From positions 1 to 21,924 of the IMG/VR virus record IMGVR_UViG_3300031766_000083: 21,924 nucleotides of DNA, one strand, 5' to 3'. The DNA comes from a virus. The notes beneath the pieces were generated by a model. It worked only from the letters and a program-made list of their open reading frames with translations. It was not told where the DNA came from and searched no databases. The position numbers were made by a program, and so were the translations under genes. Of this stretch, positions 13,577 through 21,675 are shown piece by piece. Each line of letters starts with the position of its first letter. The first letter of the stretch is position 1.

Positions 13577-14140
13577 TTAGCTCCATAACTCCAAAAATTC
13601 GCCTAAGTCATACGCCATTTTAGCCTGTCCCAGTATGGGTATGGCTTGACTAGCAACGGTGCCCAAAGCGTTAGTCGCTACGGTCTCTGCCCCTTTTTCT
13701 GCTAGGGCTTCAGCGCCCGCCGACGCTGCGGCTTCGGCCGCTTGGTTTTCTACTTGTGTAGCGGCTGCATTTACCGAGGTGTCCACTGCCGCATCTGTAG
13801 CAGCGTCTGCGGCTACGTCTGTAGCAACGTCGGTGGCTACATCTGTAGCAGCGTCTGTGGCTGCTACCTCTGGGGCTACGAAGTCAGGAACGGATTCTAC
13901 AATAGGGGGGCCGCCTTCAGGAGCGACTGGAATGCCAAGGATGTTACGGATAGGCGAGCTGCCATCCATAGCCTTGTTATACAGCGCTCCTAACTCTAGC
14001 CCGCCGCGCAAAGTATCCGCACGGGCTTGGTTTTTTTCCATCCTCGCGCGGTTATTAGCCGTATTTTGAGCTGCTGCCGCTTCGGCAAACTGGGGTGTAT
14101 CTTCTACCCCGGCCTGATTAAAATTTTGAAAACCCCACAT
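13577..14140 (-). CDS. Small virion-module protein with Ala/Asp/Thr/Val repeats
   Basis: A 187-residue protein. Residues 1-65 form a charged helical N-terminus. Residues ~90-125 consist of D-(A/V)-A-T-D repeats (ATDAATDVATDVATDVAADA) encoded by a degenerate repeat near 13790-13870. Residues ~130-175 are Ala-rich and mildly hydrophobic (TNALGTVASQAIPILGQAKM). It overlaps the upstream gene by 1 nt (TAATG). The repeat is low-complexity and probably a flexible linker; the C-terminus could contact membrane. Probably a small ejected or internal structural protein, by position only. Confidence 0.65.
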   Translation of the reverse strand: MWGFQNFNQAGVEDTPQFAEAAAAQNTANNRARMEKNQARADTLRGGLELGALYNKAMDGSSPIRNILGIPVAPEGGPPIVESVPDFVAPEVAATDAATDVATDVATDVAADAATDAAVDTSVNAAATQVENQAAEAAASAGAEALAEKGAETVATNALGTVASQAIPILGQAKMAYDLGEFLELWS

Positions 14141-14973
14141 TAGCTACCTCCAGAATAGGTTTCTGCTATCGTTTGAACATCAGGCTTAAGCCTCTCTTGT
14201 TCGTTCAGTGAAAAATTACGTTTGGCTAGCGTCTCTGCTATCTTCTTCTCGCGCAGAGCGTTAGCCGTAGCCGCGGCTCTGGAACGTTGATCAAAAGACT
14301 GCTGTTCAGTCCGGCGGTTAGTATCCCAAGCAGTGTTAGCCTGGCGGAAAGATTGACTGTCCTCTGCTCGGCCTTCAGATGTAGCTCCCATACGGGCCAT
14401 TTCGTAAGCATCGTTTCGGCCAGTGTTGAATAGCTCCATTTCAGATTGATATTGTTGGTCTCCAGCGGCTAAACCCCGCCCACGAAGTCGCAACTCTAAA
14501 GCTTGTCTATCCTTCTCGAACTTAGGGTCTAAACGGCGTACTGAACGCCCGTATGAGTCATCTTCGGCTCTTTGCCTGTTAGGGCTGGCCCAGTTAAACT
14601 CGCCAGTTCGGGCTGCCTCTGGGCCTTCTCTATACTCGCCAAACGACCCCCAATCTACCGGCGCGCTCATTTCTTCTGCTATGCGCGGACTTAAGTTAGC
14701 GGATAAGTCAGCTCGGGACGTGGCGTTTTCCAGTTCAGTATCTAACAATCCTTGTAGCTGAGGTGTCAATGTCTCAGTTTGATTCCACGTAGTAACTGGT
14801 TCGCCAGTAGCAGGATCGATACCTTGCTCTGTTTGCCAAGCCACATTGCCAAACGCGTTAGACTGGTTCGGCCTGTTAGCATAGGTTTGAGTAGTAACAG
14901 CTTCTCTGCCGTATTCACCCTCTACCTCTGCTGCGCCTACTACGTCTGTTGGTCTGCTGCTGCCTTTACCCAT
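14140..14973 (-). CDS. Conserved podophage virion-module protein (internal/DNA-transfer type)
   Basis: A 277-residue hydrophilic, helical protein. The N-terminal third has a TYANRPNQSNAFGNVAWQTE segment followed by a WNQTETLTPQLQGLL motif. I recall this Y-A-N-R-P-x-Q-x-x-x-x-G-x-x-x-W pattern in uncharacterised structural proteins of podophages, placed before the ejection proteins. The rest is Arg/Glu/Gln-rich helix (LELRLRGRGLAAGDQQYQSE; a run of DNAYEMARMG). It overlaps its neighbours by 1 nt on both sides. It lacks a membrane segment. Function unknown; packaging inside the head with the neighbouring proteins is the simplest guess. Confidence 0.7.
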   Translation of the reverse strand: MGKGSSRPTDVVGAAEVEGEYGREAVTTQTYANRPNQSNAFGNVAWQTEQGIDPATGEPVTTWNQTETLTPQLQGLLDTELENATSRADLSANLSPRIAEEMSAPVDWGSFGEYREGPEAARTGEFNWASPNRQRAEDDSYGRSVRRLDPKFEKDRQALELRLRGRGLAAGDQQYQSEMELFNTGRNDAYEMARMGATSEGRAEDSQSFRQANTAWDTNRRTEQQSFDQRSRAAATANALREKKIAETLAKRNFSLNEQERLKPDVQTIAETYSGGS

Positions 14974-15404
14974 TACGCTGCCTCTGCTTTTTCTAAGTAT
15001 GGACAGTTATTTCTAGTTAGTTCCATAAGTACGTAGTCTACACCGCGTGTAAACCCACCTTCAATAACTGTCTTAACCGTCCAGCCCATATGTTTATTTA
15101 GTTTAAGGGCTTTTTTATTGTTTGCTGGCACCCAGCCGTAAACAGACTGCATACCTTTATCGTTAAAAATGAAATCGCAGCACACTTCCATAAACGTATG
15201 ACGCAAAGCCATAGGATCTACAATTATCATATGGCATTGACAGCTTGTTCCCGTAAAATTATCTGCCAGTGCCGCTGCCACTATAGCTTTAGTTTCGGAG
15301 TCTATAGCCACTATGCCCAGCGTATCTTCTACGCATAGCACCGACGTATGAAGCTTAATAAACCCCCAATCTGACGCTTTAAAATCTCTAAATTCCAGTC
15401 TCAT
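14973..15404 (-). CDS. GNAT-type N-acetyltransferase inside the virion gene row
   Basis: A 143-residue protein from ATG 15404-15402, which overlaps the upstream TGA as ATGA; a longer frame reaching 15509 exists but lies inside the upstream gene. The fold signature is GNAT: an N-terminal MRLEFRDFKASDW strand-helix, a central CHMIIVDPMALRHTFMEV strand-helix (motif A region, without a clear R-x-x-G-x-G pyrophosphate loop), then VYGWVPANNKKALKLNKHMG, the typical motif B with N-x-x-A, and a closing VDYVLMELTR strand. Similar phage GNATs are frequent in podophage structural modules. Substrate unknown: it may acetylate a virion or host protein. The family call is good, the activity unproven. Confidence 0.8.
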   Translation of the reverse strand: MRLEFRDFKASDWGFIKLHTSVLCVEDTLGIVAIDSETKAIVAAALADNFTGTSCQCHMIIVDPMALRHTFMEVCCDFIFNDKGMQSVYGWVPANNKKALKLNKHMGWTVKTVIEGGFTRGVDYVLMELTRNNCPYLEKAEAA

Positions 15405-17056
15405 ATCATCGGCCCACCCACTGTATAGATAAGGTCCCAGCCTACTAGCCGTGTACGAGTACGTGTGCGGCCTCTGGTAGCTATAGCCACATAGCGGCCA
15501 GAGCCCCACGAACCGCCGATAGACGGATAACTAGAGTCTCTGGAAGAGCCCCAAATAGCCTCGTCCCATTTACTTATGCCCGACCCGCTCTGACTCCAAA
15601 GGCCGAAAAGTGAGTCTACTAACATTTCGGTTTCGGTGTTTATTCCCTCGTTTATGTTGAAGTCGAATTTACACTGCGAAATGTGAGTAGGTGGTGTGTT
15701 AGCCAAAAAATCAGGCCTTATCAAGTTAGGCTGTTTATACAGCCCTGGAGTCTCCAGAGCGCTAAAAGCCGTAAGAATAGAAAGTTCTATCTCTGCGCCG
15801 TTTGAACCGTCTGTGTTAGCCGTTAATTTGAAATCATCTACCGGCACGTCCATACGCATAAGCCGGTTATCTGCGGTGCCTATAAACACGGAGTTACTCC
15901 ATGAATCGAAAGCTATCATGGGCACTCCGCGCCACAGCCCCCACCCTCTAACTGCTAAATTATAGTAATACTGTATGGGTTCTGTAGAGCCTATAGTGGG
16001 GGTAGATATTAATATGCCGCCTTCGCTGGGTATATTAGCTATCCCCCAGCCAGCTAGGCCTATTTTGGTCCGCATATCGTCACGTATCAGGCTAGTTACT
16101 TTTACTGCGATACTTGATTGATCAGCCTGTAAGGCGTTTGAAGCTACACCTTTCAGCAAGTCTGTCATGCTGGTAAGGCCATAAGACGATAACAGGTATA
16201 ATTCCCCGCCTTGTTCAGTGCCGAAACGCGGCGTAGAAGGTATCTCGCCTATAAAATAGCTGCCTACTATGCCCCACGTAGAGTCTTCAGGGTCCAAACC
16301 ACCATAGACAATAACATCCCCCGCGTGACCTACCGCCACAAGGTGATCGTCTGAACCATCCCCGCCGTCTACTGTCCAGTTAAATATGCCATCCAGTGTA
16401 CCGCCGTGCTTTAATTTAGATCCAAAAAAGAACTCCGTAGCCGCTCCTGTGACGGCGCCTATGGCTAAATACCATGCAGAGGTACTGTCTTCTTCAATAA
16501 ACCATATTCGCTCTTTATGGACCACTACAAACTTAATATCGGCTATTGTAGGGCCGGTTATGCCTGTAGCCTGCGCCCATACGCCTGCGTCATACGAAAA
16601 TAGCCCGTTTACTGCATCAGCGTAAAAGAGAATTGTATCCCCAGCATCGGTAACGTAATGAGCGTAGCTACCATATCCAGCATTGCCGGTTACATCGCCA
16701 AACGCTACTGCCAGTGTGGGTGCGGTATCAAAATCTATATCTTCCCAAATACCTTCATTAGTTATGGCAAAAATTTCATCGGCGGTGCCGTCAGGACTTT
16801 CATAAGGTAAGACAGTTCTTACTCCAGCTCCGGCACCATCGTCTATATCGATAGTCCACTCTCTGTACCCTTCGCGAACCTTCATACCGTATTCATAAGG
16901 GGTAAGGTTGAACGTGTAAATGCACTGGTTAAGATTTTCAGAACCGACAGCTTGGCGTGTGTCTATACCGCCCATAGGTGCAGGATACCGAGTCACTTTA
17001 TGGGCTCGGCGTTTAGCCTGTTTAAGACTGCTTCTGGCTAGTGCACCGCCTATCAT
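15401..17056 (-). CDS. Tail hub/stabilisation protein (P22 gp10 / T7 gp12-like, beta-propeller)
   Basis: A 551-residue protein. The N-terminal segment (YPAPMGGIDTRQ, then NLTPYEYGMKVREGYREW) is a hallmark of phage proteins that plug the portal-adaptor channel. The body reads as successive four-stranded beta blades with alternating hydrophobic and Gly/Asp turns (GIWEDIDFD; GLFSYDAGVWAQA; LYLLSSYGLTSMTDLL; SVFIGTADNRLMRM), consistent with the beta-propeller tail accessory protein of P22 gp10 and T7 gp12. It is expected to assemble below the adaptor and help hold DNA in the head. ATGA overlaps link it to both the adaptor upstream and the GNAT downstream. The class assignment is good; exact homology was not tested. 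Confidence 0.78.
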   Translation of the reverse strand: MIGGALARSSLKQAKRRAHKVTRYPAPMGGIDTRQAVGSENLNQCIYTFNLTPYEYGMKVREGYREWTIDIDDGAGAGVRTVLPYESPDGTADEIFAITNEGIWEDIDFDTAPTLAVAFGDVTGNAGYGSYAHYVTDAGDTILFYADAVNGLFSYDAGVWAQATGITGPTIADIKFVVVHKERIWFIEEDSTSAWYLAIGAVTGAATEFFFGSKLKHGGTLDGIFNWTVDGGDGSDDHLVAVGHAGDVIVYGGLDPEDSTWGIVGSYFIGEIPSTPRFGTEQGGELYLLSSYGLTSMTDLLKGVASNALQADQSSIAVKVTSLIRDDMRTKIGLAGWGIANIPSEGGILISTPTIGSTEPIQYYYNLAVRGWGLWRGVPMIAFDSWSNSVFIGTADNRLMRMDVPVDDFKLTANTDGSNGAEIELSILTAFSALETPGLYKQPNLIRPDFLANTPPTHISQCKFDFNINEGINTETEMLVDSLFGLWSQSGSGISKWDEAIWGSSRDSSYPSIGGSWGSGRYVAIATRGRTRTRTRLVGWDLIYTVGGPMI

Positions 17057-17811
17057 GCGGGTGTACCTCCGCCATAGCCAGTGTCAGGTATATTTCGACG
17101 GTCCAGATAGGGATACCCATAGCCGGTACGTCCTGCATTAAGAATAGGCGCTCCTTTATCGGTGCCGGTGAGAAAACTGAAAATTTGATTTAGGTCGGCT
17201 TGCGCTTTAGTCGTGTCGAAACCGCCAGACTCTAGGTATTTCACCTTCACCGCGCGTGTGATCAAAGTCTTATCGAACAGAGGTATATTGCTAGCCTCTG
17301 TTACTTGCTGTACGTAAGCACCGTCACCTTTGAGCACCCAAGCACAGCTTATATACTCAAAATTTAAGTCTAAGCTAACGTAGTCGGCGCCCGCGGCGGG
17401 AGGTTCTGGGAAGATATTGAATTTACCCTGTGATATGCGAAAACTGGCGTACAGGGTGTTTTGTGCCAGATCACGGCCCTTTAAATAAGTCCAATCTTGA
17501 GCCGATAAAGGGCCGCCCATAGGGACGTTATTTGTACGATCCCATTCAGTCTGGTTAAGAATATAGCCGAAGTCGGCGGGCATATCGTACTCGCCCGAGT
17601 CTCCGGCGGCGGAGGTAATGCTATGCGATCGCACCAGGTGTTCCCACGGATAAGCCTGCATGAGCTCTTCACCGGCCGTATTAAGCAGGTATCGAAGCTG
17701 GATGAAGAACGGGTCTTCACTTGATAAAGGCGCCTCTATAGGTGCTATACCAACTTCTGCGGCTACTCTGTTGAGTATTTCCGAGGCTACTATTGTGGTG
17801 TTCACTGACAT
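17053..17811 (-). CDS. Head-to-tail adaptor (connector) protein
   Basis: A 252-residue protein. Residues 1-60 are helical (TIVASEILNRVAAEVG; a LLNTAGEELMQAYPWEHLVR segment). A core follows with GEYDMPADFGYILNQTEWDR and GPLSAQDWTYLKG, a pattern found in podovirus adaptors of the P22 gp4 / T7 gp11 class, then alternating strands (FRISQGKFNIFPEPPA; YVSLDLNFEYISCAWV). It should form a ring beneath the portal. The place between capsid genes and the gp10-like protein fits. An AAGGT site precedes the ATG at 17811, and its TGA overlaps the next ATG. Confidence 0.78.
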   Translation of the reverse strand: MSVNTTIVASEILNRVAAEVGIAPIEAPLSSEDPFFIQLRYLLNTAGEELMQAYPWEHLVRSHSITSAAGDSGEYDMPADFGYILNQTEWDRTNNVPMGGPLSAQDWTYLKGRDLAQNTLYASFRISQGKFNIFPEPPAAGADYVSLDLNFEYISCAWVLKGDGAYVQQVTEASNIPLFDKTLITRAVKVKYLESGGFDTTKAQADLNQIFSFLTGTDKGAPILNAGRTGYGYPYLDRRNIPDTGYGGGTPA

Positions 17812-17827
17812 AGCTCATACCTTAGTT

Positions 17828-18586
17828 TTATGCGCGACGTTTTCGTGAGGCGCGTTTCTTTTTAGCTGCTGGAGCCGCGGCTACTGGCACTGCTGCGCCT
17901 TCTACTTTTGGCTCAGCTTCGGAAGTAAGACTGCCCACGTTTTCGTTTGGGGGTATTTCAGACTCTTCAGCTACCTGTACTTGCGTATCGGTGCTATCCA
18001 ATGAGCTAGACAGGTCAACACTAACTATATCCCCCTTACCGGCTTCTGAAGCGTTGTTAGCTTCTAAAAGCTGCCGTACCTGCTCTTTCAAGGTAGCTAC
18101 TTCCTGTTTAAGCTCCGTTTTTTCGCGGTCTTCGGTCTCAGCGTCATTATTTTCTAGCCACTTAATTGCTTGGTCACGTAACGCATGGCCGTTCATAAAT
18201 TTTTGCACGTTACTGTCTTTCATGCTGGCCAGCTGCTCAACGGTTTTTACATTCAGAAAAGAGAACTCTTCTGCTTGGGTCCGCGTAATTTTTGGCCACT
18301 CGGAAAGGGGCATGCCCTCTGTAGGCGGCTCCATACGCTTCTCAAAAGCCTCTAAATGGAGTGGAAAACGCATTTTATCCGCGTGAGTAGCTGGCCGGCA
18401 GGCTTGTACGTCCCGCTGGCCGGGAACTCTAATTTCAATGTAGATTTTCTCTTTAAAAACCGGCCTCCCTTGTTTCTGGCTTTCTAGCTTGTTTTCCACA
18501 TTTTTATAGAAAAAACGCACCATTAGAGACTTATCAGCCTCTACCGTGTTAGCGAAATCTTCGTGGTTGTATTCTGCCTGTTGCAT
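17828..18586 (-). CDS. Virion-module protein with HhH-like helices, coiled coil and basic tail
   Basis: A 252-residue protein between the capsid block and the adaptor. Residues 20-85 hold a conserved-looking beta domain (LMVRFFYKNVENKL, then GRPVFKEKIYIEIRVPGQRD and RPATHADKMRFPLHLEAF). Residues ~110-145 (FLNVKTVEQLASM to ALRDQAIKWLEN) resemble a helix-hairpin-helix pair. Residues ~150-178 form a coiled coil (KTELKQEVATLKEQVRQLLE). The C-terminus is Ala-rich and ends in a Lys/Arg cluster (KKKRASRKRRA). I recall the N-terminal pattern in unannotated phage head-module proteins. DNA contact through the HhH and basic tail, or a scaffold-like role, are both possible. An AAGGAA site precedes the ATG. 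Confidence 0.65.
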   Translation of the reverse strand: MQQAEYNHEDFANTVEADKSLMVRFFYKNVENKLESQKQGRPVFKEKIYIEIRVPGQRDVQACRPATHADKMRFPLHLEAFEKRMEPPTEGMPLSEWPKITRTQAEEFSFLNVKTVEQLASMKDSNVQKFMNGHALRDQAIKWLENNDAETEDREKTELKQEVATLKEQVRQLLEANNASEAGKGDIVSVDLSSSLDSTDTQVQVAEESEIPPNENVGSLTSEAEPKVEGAAVPVAAAPAAKKKRASRKRRA

Positions 18587-18607
18587 AACTTTTTCCTTTT
18601 CGTAGGG

Positions 18608-19963
18608 TTAGAGTAAAAAACTATTATCTAGGTATTCTTGCATATCGGCAACTTCCGGTTCTGTTAATTGCCTGTCAAATACGATAAGTTGGGCTATGTA
18701 GCCTACCCAAGGGGTCGCACCCGAAATATTGACAAATAAAGAAGCAAAGTCCCAATCATTGCTTCCACTGTCTCCAACAACAGAGTTATCGCCAGCCGTA
18801 AATTTGCTTGATGAGTTGCCGTTTGCCTGAAAGGTAAACAGCTTTAATCCAGTAGAAAAAGGAAGTGTTCTAATAGTGCTACCGTTACTCCAGTCAAAGT
18901 TATTTGAGTCAGAGAAATCGGTGAACATAAATATTCTTTCCCCGGATTCGGACTTAGCATCAAATAAAACCTGATCGGCAGAGGGAGCATCAATAGGCTT
19001 TGCCACACAAAAAACCGTAAAGGGGTTTGCTATCGTTTGACCTACGCTAGTTTCCAACCCAACACTACCAATACTATGCACAACGCTATGGCCTGTGTTC
19101 TGTATGAAGGTGTTGCCGTTGAGTGTCCAGACCTCTCCCGTAGAAGAGCTTGGGAATTGTGTATCACTACTTCTATTCACATAATAAGCAGCGTTAAAGT
19201 CTACTGCTAGAGTGCTTGCGTTATAAAGCTCTACTTGACCGATGGTGCCATTTAACAAGTTCGCCGTACCAGATTGGCTTGAGCCTACCTCTATGACGTT
19301 TGAACTGTTAAATATAGTCCCAAGAGTAATAGTTATCGTATCGCCTAGCTTAGTCCAGTTTCCGCCTCTATCCGTGGACGTATAGAAAATGCAAGTCGTG
19401 GAGGTCAATTCAACCTTAATAGATATTTGCTGCCCATCTGAAGCGGGCACAACGACCGTGGAGTCGGCAACATTAAGACTTGCCCCGTCATTCGACCATG
19501 CAAATCTTAATGTTCCGGCGACTGAGTTTTTCACGCCCAGATAGAATGCCTCTTGAGAAGAGGCATCCGTTTGGCTTGTAATCATAGTGAAGCCAGCAGG
19601 AGTCCAATCATCTAACGCCACATCGTAAGCAATGATTTTATTGAGAGTTGACATGTCCTGAGCAGGAGTAGAAACATAATCCCCGCTAGCGCCATACATC
19701 AAGCACGCATCACTAATCGACTTCTTAAGATTGGCTCCTGTGCCTACAACTACATCCAAATCATAAACAGAGCCACCTGTGACTTGATTAGTCATCGATG
19801 TGACTGAAGAGCCTAAGCCTTGGTGATAGTTTGCAATGCTGGCGTCTATAGCGACAGCTAAGGTACCGTCGGCTTCGAAAGGAATGCCGTTGTGTACACT
19901 GGCTGGCGCGTTTACACCGTTGGTATACCCGCGTTTAGCCCAATTTTGTAGTAGTGCGCTCAT
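18608..19963 (-). CDS. LamG/concanavalin-A-like lectin-domain protein between capsid genes
   Basis: A 451-residue secreted-looking but signal-less protein, probably with two jelly-roll domains. The first spans about 75-250 (NGTIGQVELYN near its end). The second spans about 300-450 and closes with a typical LamG_3 strand-helix, YIAQLIVFDRQLTEPEVADM. Such domains bind glycans and occur in virion decoration or adhesin proteins. It lies just behind a strong terminator, so it is uncoupled from the capsid genes, and has only a weak ribosome-binding site (GAGACGG). Five sampled 60-base lines (18721-19020) count about 41% G+C against roughly 45-58% in sampled neighbouring lines, suggesting separate acquisition. 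Fold: fair confidence. Virion location: inference. Confidence 0.7.
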   Translation of the reverse strand: MSALLQNWAKRGYTNGVNAPASVHNGIPFEADGTLAVAIDASIANYHQGLGSSVTSMTNQVTGGSVYDLDVVVGTGANLKKSISDACLMYGASGDYVSTPAQDMSTLNKIIAYDVALDDWTPAGFTMITSQTDASSQEAFYLGVKNSVAGTLRFAWSNDGASLNVADSTVVVPASDGQQISIKVELTSTTCIFYTSTDRGGNWTKLGDTITITLGTIFNSSNVIEVGSSQSGTANLLNGTIGQVELYNASTLAVDFNAAYYVNRSSDTQFPSSSTGEVWTLNGNTFIQNTGHSVVHSIGSVGLETSVGQTIANPFTVFCVAKPIDAPSADQVLFDAKSESGERIFMFTDFSDSNNFDWSNGSTIRTLPFSTGLKLFTFQANGNSSSKFTAGDNSVVGDSGSNDWDFASLFVNISGATPWVGYIAQLIVFDRQLTEPEVADMQEYLDNSFLL

Positions 19964-19979
19964 GCTGCCGTCTCGTGCC

Positions 19980-20012
19980 CTGTAAAACTAAAGGCACCTC
20001 GAAAGGTGCCTT
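19980..20012 (-). terminator. Intrinsic terminator after the capsid/decoration genes
   Basis: AAGGCACC (19991-19998) pairs perfectly with GGTGCCTT (20005-20012) across a 6-nt loop. Read leftward, the stem is followed by TAGTTTTA. It sits 9 nt after the stop of the decoration-like gene and before the LamG-like gene, so it should cap the high-abundance capsid message. Confidence 0.7.
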
Positions 20013-20020
20013 AATCTACA

Positions 20021-20485
20021 CTAAGTGGGGAAGCAACATATAATCTCTTTAGCAGATATGTCGTCAGCGATAGCACAGATATGATCTGTAACCAGGGCTG
20101 ATACGTCTAAAGTGCCGTCAGTTGCCCCTACGGGAGTAAGTGCGTTACCGTCTGCGCCCGCAGTAAGTGCGATAGTCAGAGTTGCAGGGCCAGTAACTTG
20201 CACCCAACCGTACTCACCATCTGCCAAAGCTGCCTGTAGCACGCCCGCGCCAATATTTACACTGTCTGATAGATCAGAAGTGACTACGTTGTCTTGACTG
20301 CCGCCAGCACCTAGAAAATAGGCTACTTCGCCAGCTACGCCGGCTACAGCTGCGGTGGCTGCGTCGTACTGCACGTATCGATAAGTTTTTTGTGGTCCTG
20401 TGGTGCCAATGTCTCCGGCGATAGTGCCTAGCTTAAACTTGGCCTCAGTATCTACCTGAGTAGGGTCTATTCCGATAATATTCAT
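20021..20485 (-). CDS. Capsid decoration/cement-like protein
   Basis: A 154-residue protein immediately after the major capsid gene. Strand-rich and Ala/Gly/Thr/Val-rich: YRYVQYDAATAAVAGVAGEV, then VNIGAGVLQAALADGEYGWV, a G-x-Y-G-W-V-Q-V-x-G segment that I recall in small head-decoration or head-fibre-type proteins next to phage capsid genes, then an acidic C-terminal half. It has its own AGAAGGT ribosome-binding site and a terminator directly downstream, consistent with high expression at a stoichiometry near that of capsid. A role on the capsid surface is inferred from position and composition. Confidence 0.65.
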   Translation of the reverse strand: MNIIGIDPTQVDTEAKFKLGTIAGDIGTTGPQKTYRYVQYDAATAAVAGVAGEVAYFLGAGGSQDNVVTSDLSDSVNIGAGVLQAALADGEYGWVQVTGPATLTIALTAGADGNALTPVGATDGTLDVSALVTDHICAIADDISAKEIICCFPT

Positions 20486-20515
20486 AACTATTTACCTTCT
20501 GTGATTGTTAAAATC

Positions 20516-20535
20516 GGGGACGCCTAGACGCCCCC
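20516..20535 (-). terminator. Possible weak stem-loop/terminator between capsid and decoration genes
   Basis: GGGG and CCCC arms enclose CG/CG pairs with one bulged A and a 6-nt loop. Read leftward it is followed by GATTTTAAC, a short T-run. Possibly an attenuator setting the capsid to decoration ratio, or an mRNA-stability element. Confidence 0.35.
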
Positions 20536-20559
20536 TAAAACCCCTACGACAAGGTTTAT

Positions 20560-21555
20560 TTACCCGTTAGCGTCGTATCGGCCTTGAAACATTCGGCCAG
20601 AAGACGTCAAATTACCCGCCCAGCCAAGAATCTGCACTTCTGCATCTTGGTTAGTAGAGTAGCGGCGGTTTGGAGACAGGCTAACCATGTTACGGTCAGC
20701 GTGTGGGCGATAGTGGATATAGTTAGTGTTCAAAAAGAACCCTGTACCCGCTGGCGTGCCACTGCCTGAGTTACCGTTATAGATACCGCCGTCCAAACAG
20801 ACATCGGCGTCCATAAACTTAACCGTCGCAAAACCTGCATCGGCCTGGTTCGTGTTGCTGAAACGTTGCTGAGTCTGAAGAGACTCAATATATGTATTCC
20901 AGACAGTAGTATCTGTCATAACTAGGTCAGGGCGATCTTGACCGCGTACCAGAGAAGCCCAAAGCGCGTTCCAGTACCCCTGAATTTTAGTTGCATCCAG
21001 TCCGTTAGCGGCTGTCTGGTCACTTACGGCGTTCTGCCAGAAAGTAAACACGTTGCCGTCGATACCACCATAAGCAGCCGCAGTAGGATCTACAGGTACG
21101 GCGGCTTCTAAACCGTCGATCTGCTTACCGCCTGCCGCTGTGCCGTCTGAATACAGACCGCCAGTGATAAGGTTAGCCATTGTGGCTTCCGCCACTTCAA
21201 GTCGGGCTTCCATAAGGTCGATCATTCGTTCTCGGCCGCTGTTTTGCAGCTGCTCAAGACCTGAAATGATAACCGGTACGGCCGCCTGCTTGATATCAAA
21301 CTCAGCTGCACTGATAACGTCAGATACACCCACCGGAAGCAGGTCATACCCCGAATACCAGCCGGCATTAGAGTTTTCAGCAAAGGAAAGTTCTTGCATG
21401 ATCTTGTGACCACCACTAAAAGTTTTAATGCGACCTTTAGTTTTCAACTTGCTCAATAGAGCATTATTGTTGGTTACGTTATCAGCGATTTTGCGAGTGC
21501 GAGACTCGATAGTAGTAGCGAGAATGTCGCTAATGTTGGCATTTGCAAAAGACAT
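20560..21555 (-). CDS. Major capsid protein
   Basis: A 331-residue protein of the HK97-fold-type phage capsid class, judged by length, composition and order. The N-terminal arm (SFANANISDILATTIESRTR) leads into KTFSGGHKIMQELSFAEN. A spine-like helix with a membrane-free hydrophobic pattern follows (ERMIDLMEARLEVAEATMAN, then LITGGLYSDGT), then a DLVMTDTTVWNTYIESLQTQ segment and the usual closing GRMFQGRYDANG. I recall this overall pattern in podophage and temperate siphophage capsids. A strong AGGAG site lies 7 nt before the ATG. The 163-bp region upstream carries an inverted repeat and a possible promoter, suiting a highly expressed late gene. No prohead protease or scaffold gene is visible here. 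Confidence 0.88.
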   Translation of the reverse strand: MSFANANISDILATTIESRTRKIADNVTNNNALLSKLKTKGRIKTFSGGHKIMQELSFAENSNAGWYSGYDLLPVGVSDVISAAEFDIKQAAVPVIISGLEQLQNSGRERMIDLMEARLEVAEATMANLITGGLYSDGTAAGGKQIDGLEAAVPVDPTAAAYGGIDGNVFTFWQNAVSDQTAANGLDATKIQGYWNALWASLVRGQDRPDLVMTDTTVWNTYIESLQTQQRFSNTNQADAGFATVKFMDADVCLDGGIYNGNSGSGTPAGTGFFLNTNYIHYRPHADRNMVSLSPNRRYSTNQDAEVQILGWAGNLTSSGRMFQGRYDANG

Positions 21556-21598
21556 TAGTGTCTCCTAAAAAGCGTAATAGACAATGACCAAAGGTGGC

Positions 21599-21614
21599 CG
21601 GTTTCTAGTAAACC
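21599..21614 (-). other. Small stem-loop in the capsid gene leader
   Basis: GGTTT (21600-21604) and AAACC (21610-21614) form a 5-bp stem with a 5-nt loop in the untranslated leader of the capsid gene. Weak alone; recorded as part of the structured leader. Confidence 0.3.
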
Positions 21615-21675
21615 ATTCTAGGAGGCTTTTGTGCGGTGCTACCGTGGCTGGCCGCTGCCAAGAAAAGTGATACTT

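Noticed and set aside
13659-14069. 136-aa + strand Ala/Ser-rich frame
   Set aside because: Mirror of the DVAT repeat gene on the - strand; the repeat keeps several frames open.
15405-15509. 35-residue N-terminal extension of the GNAT gene
   Set aside because: It runs inside the 3' end of the gp10-like gene, whereas the ATG at 15404 gives a clean ATGA overlap and the expected GNAT N-terminus.
18608-19963. Diversity-generating retroelement target in the LamG-like gene
   Set aside because: No reverse transcriptase, template repeat or adenine-biased near-copy was seen in the window.
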